A stretch of DNA of 64,000 bases, from NCBI GenBank assembly GCA_041675505.1, contig JBAYTR010000003.1:124001-188000 (forward strand). Reading direction: 5' to 3'. This DNA comes from JAGPCK01 sp041675505 (GTDB lineage Bacteria; Bacteroidota; Bacteroidia; UKL13-3). Under the pieces are notes generated by a model that was not told the origin of the DNA, ran no database searches, and saw only the letters and a list, made by a program, of their open reading frames with translations. Of the stretch, positions 1 to 7,993 are shown piece after piece (positions within the stretch are counted from its first letter, which is position 1; each line of letters opens with the position of its first letter). Position numbers and translations under genes: made by a program.

Positions 1-1053
1 GAAATCCCAGTAGAAGTAACGTGTGCCCGGTATGCAATTGTTTACGGAAGAGTTAACCAATGTAAATGTTTGGTTGGGTGTACACAGGGTAGAATCAGCA
101 GTAGTTACACGGGCATCGTCAAAGTCGTAAATGTTTACAGGGTTCCAGGTGGTTTGTGAAGTACCGCAGCTGTTTATGGCCTCTAATCTTACCGTAATGT
201 TACAACCTGCCGGGCCCAAACCTCTGGGGTAGGTGTGGTATACCGTATCATTAGCTCCGTATTTAATTTCAGTAACTCCATCACCATAGCGCCACCTGAA
301 AAAAGTAGAACTGGAAATATTGCTGGAGTTATTTATAAAACGTACGGTGTGTGGAGCACAACCACTGTTTTGGCCGGCCGGAGGACCAACAATACCTGCC
401 GTTGGAATTCGGTTATTGATAACTGTTCCGAAGATGGTGTCAGAACAGCCTCCGTTTAGTGTGCGTATGGCCACGGTGTAGTTGCCTAAGGCGCTGTAGG
501 TATGGGAAATGGTAGCCGGTGGGGCCAAACTTGCTCCTGATGAGTTGCTTGTTCCGTCTCCCCAAACAAAGGTGTAACTATTGAGAGTATTTACCGGTGT
601 AATGGTAAGTACAAATGAGTCGGGGGTGTTAACGAGTGTGATACAGTTTTGCCATACAGGTGCATAGCTGGCATTTCCGTTACCGTCTTCAACACGTGGT
701 ACTGATGCGGCAGTTACTGAATGAGTTGATTGTGAAGAATCCATGCACCCGCCAATTGTAATAGCCACCAAGCGAACAGTAAATGTACCGGGTGTAGTAA
801 AAGGGTAGGTGGTGGAGGCAAGGCCAACTGTTGTGTCAACTGCTGTTCCGTTTACCTTCCAGATGTAGGTGGTTGAAGCAGCTAATGCACCGGTGGAGTT
901 ATTGGTAAATGTAGCATTGCGGGGCAAACAACTTCCTGATGAGGTGATGCTTAAATTGGGGCTGAGTCCGGTACAGGCATGCGCATACCTCGATACACCC
1001 AGCAGAAGAGTGATGAGAATACAGCAGCAGACGAACCTGAGTTTAACTTGCAT
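1..1053 (-). CDS. PKD-domain exported protein, 3' end cut by window edge
   Basis: The frame stays open for 351 codons from an ATG at 1053 to the window edge, so the C-terminus is missing. Residues 1-27 look like a signal peptide: Met-Gln-Val-Lys-Leu-Arg, a hydrophobic CCCILITLLLG core, then SRYAHA before Cys. The rest is Ser/Thr/Asn-rich and carries PKD-type signatures: WGDGTSNSSG followed by ISHTYSALGNYTV (about residues 170-205), YGDGVTE with VYHTYPRG (about 265-290), and a weaker TYPFTTPGTFTVRLV (about 82-96). PKD domains are Ig-like folds common in large Bacteroidota surface adhesins, often ahead of a T9SS signal; whether this one has such a signal cannot be seen. It is transcribed in the same direction as the O-methyltransferase gene at 1111-1755, with a 57-nt gap. 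A specific function cannot be given. Confidence 0.8.
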   Translation of the reverse strand, partial: MQVKLRFVCCCILITLLLGVSRYAHACTGLSPNLSITSSGSCLPRNATFTNNSTGALAASTTYIWKVNGTAVDTTVGLASTTYPFTTPGTFTVRLVAITIGGCMDSSQSTHSVTAASVPRVEDGNGNASYAPVWQNCITLVNTPDSFVLTITPVNTLNSYTFVWGDGTSNSSGASLAPPATISHTYSALGNYTVAIRTLNGGCSDTIFGTVINNRIPTAGIVGPPAGQNSGCAPHTVRFINNSSNISSSTFFRWRYGDGVTEIKYGANDTVYHTYPRGLGPAGCNITVRLEAINSCGTSQTTWNPVNIYDFDDARVTTADSTLCTPNQTFTLVNSSVNNCIPGTRYFYWDF

Positions 1054-1110
1054 TGTCAAATTAAAAATGCCCGCAAATATGCGAAATTTAAGGGTGAAAA
1101 TACATGGTCA

Positions 1111-1755
1111 TCACTTTCTGCGTGCCAGCAAAAGTCCGTCTCGTATGGGTACCAGCACTACTTCCATACGGTCATCCGATGACACCTTCTTGTTAAAGGC
1201 ATCCAATAGTTTAGTTGTATTATCTTTAGTTAAAGCAGCAGCATCTGTAACTTTCCCGCTCCACAGCACATTATCCGCAATCAACAATCCGCCTGAGGGC
1301 ATCTTATCAATAACCAGGTCGTAATAAGTGCTGTAGTTTTCTTTATCAGCATCTATAAACACTACATCAAATGGCCCTTGTAGTGTTGGTATTATGGTTA
1401 AAGCATTGCCTATGTGGTAAATAATTTTTGAGCTGTAATCAGATGCGTCAAAATATTTTCGGGTGCGTTCTTCCAGCTCTTCGTTGATGTCAATAGTGTG
1501 TAAAACCCCTTTTTCAGCAAGCCCCTCCGCCAAGCTCAATGCGGAGTAGCCTGTGTAGGTGCCTATTTCCAGAATTTGTCGGGGCCGCATCAAATGACTT
1601 AGCAGACTCAGAAACCGTCCTTGTAAATGACCTGATAACATGCGAGGACTCATTACGTTGGCATGTGTATCTCTGTTGAGTTGCTTCAGCAGGGCAGGCT
1701 CAGCACTGCTGTGTATTTCAGCATATTCACTTAATTTTTCGTCAATAAATTCCAT
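1111..1755 (-). CDS. class I SAM-dependent O-methyltransferase (caffeoyl-CoA OMT-like)
   Basis: A 214-residue protein, full length for the small O-methyltransferase family (about 200-220 residues). It transfers methyl from S-adenosylmethionine to a hydroxyl of a small molecule, using a divalent metal. The SAM-binding glycine loop EIGTYTGYS is at residues 63-71, the acidic end of strand 2 (HTIDI) at 86-90, and the metal-site signature FIDADKENY at 133-141. LLIADNVLWSG near residue 160 supplies the downstream Asp/Asn expected in this family. No signal peptide is visible, so it is cytoplasmic. The ATG at 1755 gives a normal N-terminal helix. The substrate is unknown; in Bacteroidota these genes usually stand alone. 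Family assignment is confident. Confidence 0.9.
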   Translation of the reverse strand: MEFIDEKLSEYAEIHSSAEPALLKQLNRDTHANVMSPRMLSGHLQGRFLSLLSHLMRPRQILEIGTYTGYSALSLAEGLAEKGVLHTIDINEELEERTRKYFDASDYSSKIIYHIGNALTIIPTLQGPFDVVFIDADKENYSTYYDLVIDKMPSGGLLIADNVLWSGKVTDAAALTKDNTTKLLDAFNKKVSSDDRMEVVLVPIRDGLLLARRK

Positions 1756-1882
1756 TTCACGTTATTAAGAAAACTTCATCCAAGTTAATCTTTTTATTTG
1801 AATAGCAGAATATTTTCAGAATAAATTTCGTTTTGGTTACTGTTTACAGCAATAAGGGATTTTTATAACCCGATACTCTGTT

Positions 1883-1890
1883 TATATTTG
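1883..1890 (+). promoter_or_regulatory. Bacteroidota -7 box upstream of the GT117 gene
   Basis: TATATTTG matches the TAnnTTTG -7 element of Bacteroidota primary-sigma promoters exactly. It lies 26 nt before the ATG at 1917, giving an inferred 5' leader of about 20-25 nt. The -33 region is only T-rich. Confidence 0.5.
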
Positions 1891-1916
1891 CCCGTTACTA
1901 ATCACAATTATTACGC

Positions 1917-4900
1917 ATGAAAAAATATAATCTGGTAAACGTAATTATGGGTTGGATCACTTTTGTGATTGCCTTGGTTACCTACACCTTAACCCTTGAG
2001 CCTACAGCCAGTTTCTGGGATTGCGGAGAGTTCATTTCAGCCTCCTATAAATTGCAGGTGGTGCATCCTCCGGGTGCTCCTCTGTTTCTGCTTATAGGAC
2101 GTTTATTCTCATTTATGGCTATGGGAGACCTCACCCAGGTAGCCCGTTGGGTAAACATGGTTTCGGCAGTAACCAGTGCACTTACCGTGCTGTTTATGTT
2201 CTGGACCATCACGCATTTAGCTAAAAAGATTATTGCTAAAAATGCGGAAGAAGTTAACGATTGGCAATTATACAGCATCATTGGCGCAGGTTTGGTAGGG
2301 GCTTTGGGTCTTACTTTCTCTGATACATTTTGGTTCTCAGCAGTTGAGGCTGAAGTATATGCTTCTTCCTGCTTCTTTACAGCCATCACTTTCTGGTGCA
2401 TTCTTAAATGGGAGAATGTAGCAGATGAAAAACATGCCGACCGTTGGCTAATACTTATCGGTTACCTGTGCGGATTAGCTATTGGTGTCCACTTACTGAA
2501 CTTGCTGGTGTTACCTGCTGTGGTATACGTGTATTATTTTAGAAAGTACGAAGCCTCTTCATGGGGTATAATTAAAGCATCTCTTATTGCTTTTGCAACC
2601 ATTGGTATAGTACAGTTTGCTATCATCCCTGGCTTGCCTGCCATGTGTGCCAAATTTGATCTCATGTTTGTAAACGGTTTCGGAATGCCTTTCGGCAGCG
2701 GAGTATTAACCTTCGGAATTTTGCTTGCAGCTTTGATTGTTGCCGGTATTATGTACAGCATTAAAAAAGGAAACGTTACACTTAATACCGCTATACTGGC
2801 TTTCTCATTTATCATTATCGGATATTCTTCGTATGCCATGATTGTGATTCGTTCACTTTCAGATCCGCCACTGGACATGAACAACCCGGAGAATCCATAC
2901 ACGCTAATTTCGTATATCAACCGTGAACAGTATGGTGATCGCCCGCTTTTGCATGGTCAGCATTACACAGCTAAATACATTGATACCAAAGAAGGTGCTA
3001 TGCAGTACCGTAAAGGTGCTGACAAGTATGAAGAAGTAGGGCCTAAAATTGAGCCGGTGTGGGAACCTGAACATACTACCTTTTTCCCGCGTATGTGGAG
3101 TAACCGGGCCGATCACGTGCAGGCTTACCAGCAATGGGAAAAAATTCCCGAAGGTAAAAAGCCGTCATTCGCTAAAAATATTGACTTTCTTTTTGATTAC
3201 CAGTTGGGCTTCATGTACTGGCGTTATTTCTCTTGGAACTTTATTGGTCGCCAGAATGATGAACAAGGGCATGGTGAACTTACCTCAGGTAACTGGGAAA
3301 GTGGTGTGAAGTTTATTGACAAAGCACGCCTTGGTCCGCAGGATAATTTACCGGTTGATTTGGGTAACAACAAAGGAAAGAACCACTACTACTTCTTACC
3401 GTTAATACTTGGCTTGTTGGGTTTTGCTTTCCAATATATCAAAGCACGCGAAGATGCATTTGTGATTACACTCCTGTTTCTGTTTACAGGCGTGTTCATT
3501 ATCATCTACCTGAACTTCCCTCCGCTACAACCACGTGAGCGAGATTATGCCTATGTAGGCTCCTATCAAACCTTCTTTATTTGGGTTGGTTTAGGTGTGT
3601 TGTTCATTATGGATTGGCTGGGCCGAAAAGCGAATAAAACTGTGGCAGCATTAGCAGCAACGGCAATCGGATTGTTGATTGCCCCCGGCATATTAGCTAA
3701 AGAAAACTGGGACGATCATGACCGCTCCAACCGTTTTACGGCTTTGGATTTCGCTAAAGATTACCTGAACTCTTGTGCTAAAAATGCAGTACTCTTTACT
3801 AACGGTGATAATGATACCTATCCTTTATGGTATGCACAAAACGTGGAAGCTATTCGTACAGATATTCGTGTTATAAATCTTAGTTTGTTGAATACAGATT
3901 GGTATGCTGACGGGCTGAAGAAAAAAGTGTACGATTCAGAGCCTGTGCCTTTCTCACTTAAATCAGAACAATACATTCAGGGTTTGCGCGATTATGTGGT
4001 GTATTATGAAAACAGAGATTTAGGTATAAACCCGAATGGTTTTTACAACCTGAAAGAGGTAATTGAATTTATAGGAAACGACAAAGATCAACGTACCAAA
4101 GTGCAATCCAACAGCGGTGAAAGTTTGAGCTATTACCCTACTAAAAATTTCTTCATTCCTATCAACAAAGAACAGCTCATCAAAAACGGAACAGTTCACT
4201 CTAAAGACGTGGACAAAGTGGTTGACTCGATTATGTTCACCGTGAACAGAAATACGTTGATGAAGAACGACCTGATTACTTTGGATTTTATTGCCACCAA
4301 CAATTGGGAGCGTCCGGTGTACTTTGCCATTACTACTGGTTCTGAGGCTTACCTCAATCTGGAAGCTTATTTCCAGTTAGAAGGCCTTACTTACCGTTTG
4401 GTGCCTATACGCACCGAAATGGGTCAGGACCGCGAAATAGGTCATATCAATACCGATATCATGTATGACAACCTCATGAATAAATTTGTGTGGGGCAACA
4501 TGGATAAGGATGGCATTTATCTGGATGAAACTATCCTGCGTCAGACAAAAAATATGCGCAACCTGTTCTATCGTTTGGCTAAAAAATTAGTGGATGAAGG
4601 GCAAAAAGAAAAAGCAATAAAAGTGCTGGACAAATGCATAGAAGTGATGCCGGAAAAAAATGTTCCGTATGATGTATTCATGATTCGCATTATTGAGGGA
4701 TATTACCTGGCCGGAGCTAAAGACAAGGCCGCCACACTTAACAAAAGATTGGCAGAAATTTACAAAGGCAAATACACCTACTTTACCAGCTTTAGAGGAA
4801 CTAAATTGGTGAAACGTGTAGAAAGCAACATCAATGAATCATATCAGGTAATTGGCTATTGCCAGCAAATTGCCAATATGTATGGTGATAAAGCTACTGC

Positions 4901-4946
4901 CGATGAGGTACAGAAAATTTTGAACGGCTTGCAACAGCCCATGTAA
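1917..4946 (+). CDS. GT117 / DUF2723 family polytopic membrane glycosyltransferase
   Basis: A 1009-residue integral membrane protein, the usual size for DUF2723 (now GT117, related to eukaryotic TMEM260 O-mannosyltransferases). The first extracytoplasmic loop has the family signature: LEPTASFWDCGEF at about 27-39 and HPPGAPL at 50-56. An N-terminal block of about nine membrane helices (10-310) is followed by a soluble insert (about 320-490), a second helix block (about 495-605, with FPPLQPRERDYAY between helices), and a soluble C-terminal half. Residues about 885-975 look like TPR helices. GT-C enzymes use lipid-linked sugars at the outer face of the inner membrane, so a role in glycosylating exported proteins is a reasonable inference. 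A -7 box lies upstream and a strong terminator follows the stop. Confidence 0.9.
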   Translation: MKKYNLVNVIMGWITFVIALVTYTLTLEPTASFWDCGEFISASYKLQVVHPPGAPLFLLIGRLFSFMAMGDLTQVARWVNMVSAVTSALTVLFMFWTITHLAKKIIAKNAEEVNDWQLYSIIGAGLVGALGLTFSDTFWFSAVEAEVYASSCFFTAITFWCILKWENVADEKHADRWLILIGYLCGLAIGVHLLNLLVLPAVVYVYYFRKYEASSWGIIKASLIAFATIGIVQFAIIPGLPAMCAKFDLMFVNGFGMPFGSGVLTFGILLAALIVAGIMYSIKKGNVTLNTAILAFSFIIIGYSSYAMIVIRSLSDPPLDMNNPENPYTLISYINREQYGDRPLLHGQHYTAKYIDTKEGAMQYRKGADKYEEVGPKIEPVWEPEHTTFFPRMWSNRADHVQAYQQWEKIPEGKKPSFAKNIDFLFDYQLGFMYWRYFSWNFIGRQNDEQGHGELTSGNWESGVKFIDKARLGPQDNLPVDLGNNKGKNHYYFLPLILGLLGFAFQYIKAREDAFVITLLFLFTGVFIIIYLNFPPLQPRERDYAYVGSYQTFFIWVGLGVLFIMDWLGRKANKTVAALAATAIGLLIAPGILAKENWDDHDRSNRFTALDFAKDYLNSCAKNAVLFTNGDNDTYPLWYAQNVEAIRTDIRVINLSLLNTDWYADGLKKKVYDSEPVPFSLKSEQYIQGLRDYVVYYENRDLGINPNGFYNLKEVIEFIGNDKDQRTKVQSNSGESLSYYPTKNFFIPINKEQLIKNGTVHSKDVDKVVDSIMFTVNRNTLMKNDLITLDFIATNNWERPVYFAITTGSEAYLNLEAYFQLEGLTYRLVPIRTEMGQDREIGHINTDIMYDNLMNKFVWGNMDKDGIYLDETILRQTKNMRNLFYRLAKKLVDEGQKEKAIKVLDKCIEVMPEKNVPYDVFMIRIIEGYYLAGAKDKAATLNKRLAEIYKGKYTYFTSFRGTKLVKRVESNINESYQVIGYCQQIANMYGDKATADEVQKILNGLQQPM

Positions 4947-4966
4947 AATAATAACTGAATTAATCA

Positions 4967-5001
4967 AAGGCCGGTGAGTAATCACCGGCTTTATTTTTTT
5001 T
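4967..5001 (+). terminator. intrinsic terminator whose T-tract touches the rlmB start codon
   Basis: The stem GCCGGTGA (4970-4977) and TCACCGGC (4982-4989) closes a GTAA loop, extended by A-T pairs at the base and followed by TTTATTTTTTTT up to 5001. The hairpin is perfect and GC-rich, so it should end the GT117 transcript. The T-tract runs straight into the ATG at 5002 of the next reading frame. Confidence 0.85.
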
Positions 5002-5760
5002 ATGTACAACAAGAAGCACATCGACAAATCGCAACTTATTTACGGCACACGTGCCATAATGGAGGCCCTTGAAAAAGGAAAAGAACTGGAAAAAATATTG
5101 ATTCAGAAAGGTGTGCAGGGCGATGTAGTAGGAGAAATTATACGCATTGCCTATGAGGCTAAAGTGCCTTATCAGTTTGTGCCCAGAGAAAAATTTTAAG
5201 ATTTTGGTAACGCTAACCACCAGGGTGTGGTAGCTTACATATCACCTGTGCAGTTTCAGTTTGTGGAAGATATTATACCCATGGTATATGAGCAAGGACG
5301 CACGCCATTGGTACTTGTACTTGACCGTGTAACGGACGTACGTAATTTTGGTGCAATATGCCGCAGCGCATTGGCCGGCTCTGTAGATGTGGTGGTAATT
5401 CCTGATCGTGGCTCAGCACGCATCAGTGAAGATGCGGTGAAAACCTCCGCAGGGGCTTTGTTGACCGTGCCTGTGTGTCGCTCGTTCAATATGAAAATTA
5501 CACTCGATTATTTAAAAGACAGCGGACTTCAGATTGTGGGATGTACAGAAAAAGGAGACCGCGAAATAAGTAAGGTTGATTTTAGTATTCCTACAGCAAT
5601 AATTATGGGAAGTGAAGAAGACGGTATTTCACCTGAGTACCTCAAAAAGTGTGACGCGAAAGCAAAAATACCCATGCTCAATCAGATAGGTTCACTCAAC
5701 GTATCTGTATCCGCAGGGATAATTCTTTACGAGGTGGCCAAACAAAGGTTACAAGTATAA
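5002..5760 (+). pseudogene. rlmB: 23S rRNA 2'-O-methyltransferase RlmB (TrmH/SpoU family) with in-frame stop
   Basis: RlmB methylates the 2'-OH of G2251 in the 23S rRNA P-loop. The reading frame encodes both expected parts: an N-terminal L30e-like RNA-binding domain (5002-5196, with LIYGTRAIMEALEKGKE) and a C-terminal SPOUT/TrmH domain (5227-5757). The SPOUT part has the three TrmH motifs: LDRVTDVRNFGAICRSA, IIMGSEEDGIS and LNVSVSAGIILYE. The two are in the same frame but separated by a TAA at 5197-5199, after which DFGNANHQG reads on. NHQGVVAY is a conserved RlmB stretch, so the stop lies inside an otherwise intact gene of normal length (252 codons). A single base change from a sense codon such as AAA would explain it. 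It may be a real nonsense mutation or a sequencing error. A GTG at 5227 could start the SPOUT half alone, but without the RNA-binding domain. No room for a promoter is visible upstream because a terminator abuts the ATG. Confidence 0.85.
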
Positions 5761-5790
5761 AGTAAGTGAGAAGGTGGGCGGAAGTAAGTA

Positions 5791-6876
5791 CTAAATGTAT
5801 TTCTCCCCGAACTTAAGTTTCATTTCGGTTACAATCTGTTTCACTTCCTGTTCTTTGTTACGGTCGCATACCAATAATACGTCATCGGTATCTACCACAA
5901 TCAAATCTTTTACGCTGTTAAGCACTACCAGTTTTTTATTTCCGGCATGCACCAAACACTGTGTGGAGTTGTACACGTGCACATTTTTACCGTTAACGGC
6001 ATTGTTGTTTTCATCTTTGTTGTGGATGCTGTACAAAGAAGCCCAGGTACCCAGATCACTCCAACCGAAATCACTTGGAATTACATAAACGTTGGATGCT
6101 TTCTCCATTACTGCGTAGTCAATGGAGATGTTTTTACACAACTCATACGTACGGGTAACTACGGCTTTTTCATCACTGGTACCTAATGCAGGAGCAGCTT
6201 CCAGAAACAATTGATACACGTCATTGCAGTAGTGTTCCATTGACTCAAGAATACCTTTTACGCTCCAGATAAAAATCCCTGCGTTCCATAAAAAGTCTCC
6301 GCTTTCAATAAATGTTTCAGCCAGTTCCAAAGAGGGCTTTTCAGTGAATGTTTTTACCTTTTTAATATGTGTGCCGTTGTAATCAATGTATTGAATATAG
6401 CCGTATCCTGTATCGGGGCGGCTGGGCATTACACCTAAGGTAAGCAAAGCATTTTCGTGGTCCAGAAAATCGAAACCTTGTTTTACCGATTTAAAAAAAC
6501 CGGTTTCATCCAGTATAAGGTGGTCGGATGGGGCAACAATACAACGTGCATCCGGGTTGATGTTTTGAATGCGAAACGATGCATAAGCAATACAGGCAGC
6601 AGTATTTTTTGCCAGTGGTTCACCCAAAATGCAGGCATCATCCATATCAGGAACCTGTTGCTTTATGAGTGGCCTGTAAATTTCATTGGCAACAATAAAG
6701 ATGTTCTCTTTGTTGAACTCTTTCAGAAAACGCTTGTAGGTTTGCTGTAATAGTGAGGTACCTGTTCCTAAAATATCGAGAAACTGTTTTGGATAACTTG
6801 TTCTGCTCACCGGCCAAAAACGTGATCCTACACCACCGGCCATAATTATTACATAGTTGTTTTTATTCTTACTCAT
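5791..6876 (-). CDS. manC: mannose-1-phosphate guanylyltransferase
   Basis: Makes GDP-mannose from mannose-1-phosphate and GTP for surface glycans. The ATG at 6876 gives 361 residues beginning MSKNKNNYVIIMAGG; a TTG nine bases upstream is also possible. The nucleotidyltransferase signature GGVGSRFWPVSR lies at about 14-25, followed by YPKQFLDILG (29-38). VAPSDHLI near residue 115 and FTEKPSLELAE near 175 are typical of the family. WNAGIFIWS and SDFGWSDLGTW complete the active site. The protein lacks the C-terminal isomerase half of bifunctional ManC/AlgA enzymes, as is normal in Bacteroidota. It follows kdsD by 24 nt on the same strand, so the two are probably co-transcribed for sugar-nucleotide supply. 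It converges on rlmB. Confidence 0.93.
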   Translation of the reverse strand: MSKNKNNYVIIMAGGVGSRFWPVSRTSYPKQFLDILGTGTSLLQQTYKRFLKEFNKENIFIVANEIYRPLIKQQVPDMDDACILGEPLAKNTAACIAYASFRIQNINPDARCIVAPSDHLILDETGFFKSVKQGFDFLDHENALLTLGVMPSRPDTGYGYIQYIDYNGTHIKKVKTFTEKPSLELAETFIESGDFLWNAGIFIWSVKGILESMEHYCNDVYQLFLEAAPALGTSDEKAVVTRTYELCKNISIDYAVMEKASNVYVIPSDFGWSDLGTWASLYSIHNKDENNNAVNGKNVHVYNSTQCLVHAGNKKLVVLNSVKDLIVVDTDDVLLVCDRNKEQEVKQIVTEMKLKFGEKYI

Positions 6877-6900
6877 TCGCTGCAAAATCTTTCTGTTCAG

Positions 6901-7863
6901 TTATATAATACCCTCTCTGTTCAGGTCATGTATATGTACCATGCCTTTATAAAGGCCCTTACTCAGCACAATCATTTGTGAAACTTTATTTTCACGCATA
7001 AGCCCTAAGGCATCAATGGCCATTTCTTCTTCATCAATGGTGCGCGGGTGCTTGTGCATAATCTCCGCAGCAGTTAAATCATTGCGATACAACTCGGCTT
7101 CCAACATACGCCTGATGTCCCCGTCTGTAATTACACCCACCAGTTCATTGTTGTCTATTACGGCTGTTGCACCTAAGCGTTTGCGGGTAATTTCAATAAT
7201 CACATCTTTAATTAATGCATTAGAACTTACCTGAGGGGCCATGGTGCTTAATACGTCTTTTACTTTCAGGTAAAGCCTTTTGCCCAAAGCACCACCCGGG
7301 TGGTACTTGGCAAAGTCCTGAGCCGTAAAATTGCGGCACTTTAATAAACTTACAGCCAAGGCATCACCCAAAGCCAATTGAACGGTGGTACTGGTGGTAG
7401 GGGCCAGGTTATTGGGGCAGGCTTCCTTGTCAACCGTACAATCCATAATGAAATCACTTTGAACTGCGAGGTAGGACGATAAGTCACCAACTAAGCCAAT
7501 AAGTTTATTACCCCCTTTTTTCAGGAGTGGTACCAGCACGCGTATTTCAGGGGTATTGCCACTTTTAGAAATGCAAATCACCACATCATTCTGCTGGATG
7601 ATGCCCAAATCACCGTGAATCGCATCAGCAGCATGCATAAAAACAGAAGGTGTTCCGGTGCTGTTTAAGGTGGCCACAATTTTTTGAGCAATTATGGCGC
7701 TTTTGCCTATTCCCGTAATTACTACGCGGCCATCAGAATTTAAAATAAGTTTTACGCAATCTGCAAAACTGGTATTAACTTTGTCAATTGATTTGCGGAT
7801 TGCATCAGCTTCAATCTGAAGCGTCTCAATGGCAGTTTTCAGTATAGCGCTATCCTGTTGCAA
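6901..7863 (-). CDS. kdsD: KpsF/GutQ-type arabinose-5-phosphate isomerase (SIS + two CBS)
   Basis: Interconverts ribulose-5-phosphate and arabinose-5-phosphate, the first step toward Kdo of lipopolysaccharide. The 320-residue length is standard. The N-terminal SIS domain shows GIGKSAIIAQKI (51-62), HAADAIHGDLG (77-87) and CISKSGNTPE (97-106). FAKYHPGGALGKRL near residue 190 is the family hallmark before the paired CBS domains (about 205-320; GVITDGDIRRML in the first). The start is a TTG at 7863: no ATG or GTG occurs in frame upstream, and this position gives the family's usual N-terminal helix. It is divergent from recQ and precedes manC. Confidence 0.92.
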   Translation of the reverse strand: MQQDSAILKTAIETLQIEADAIRKSIDKVNTSFADCVKLILNSDGRVVITGIGKSAIIAQKIVATLNSTGTPSVFMHAADAIHGDLGIIQQNDVVICISKSGNTPEIRVLVPLLKKGGNKLIGLVGDLSSYLAVQSDFIMDCTVDKEACPNNLAPTTSTTVQLALGDALAVSLLKCRNFTAQDFAKYHPGGALGKRLYLKVKDVLSTMAPQVSSNALIKDVIIEITRKRLGATAVIDNNELVGVITDGDIRRMLEAELYRNDLTAAEIMHKHPRTIDEEEMAIDALGLMRENKVSQMIVLSKGLYKGMVHIHDLNREGII

Positions 7864-7993
7864 TTCAAGTGTGATTAAATGATTTCGTGGCGCAAAGTAA
7901 ATATTTTGAAAGTAAATTTTTTGGATTGATTTAAAATGTTATATCTTTATTAACGATAATAACGTTTTTTTCAGCAGATAAGACAGAAGTGAT

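Noticed and set aside
869..1324. Plus-strand open frame overlapping the PKD gene and the O-methyltransferase
   Set aside because: Antisense to two well-supported genes and without recognisable features; a shadow frame.
5227..5760. Independent GTG-started gene for the TrmH domain alone
   Set aside because: Possible, but the preceding nine codons after the stop read as conserved RlmB sequence in the same frame, so an interrupted single gene is simpler.
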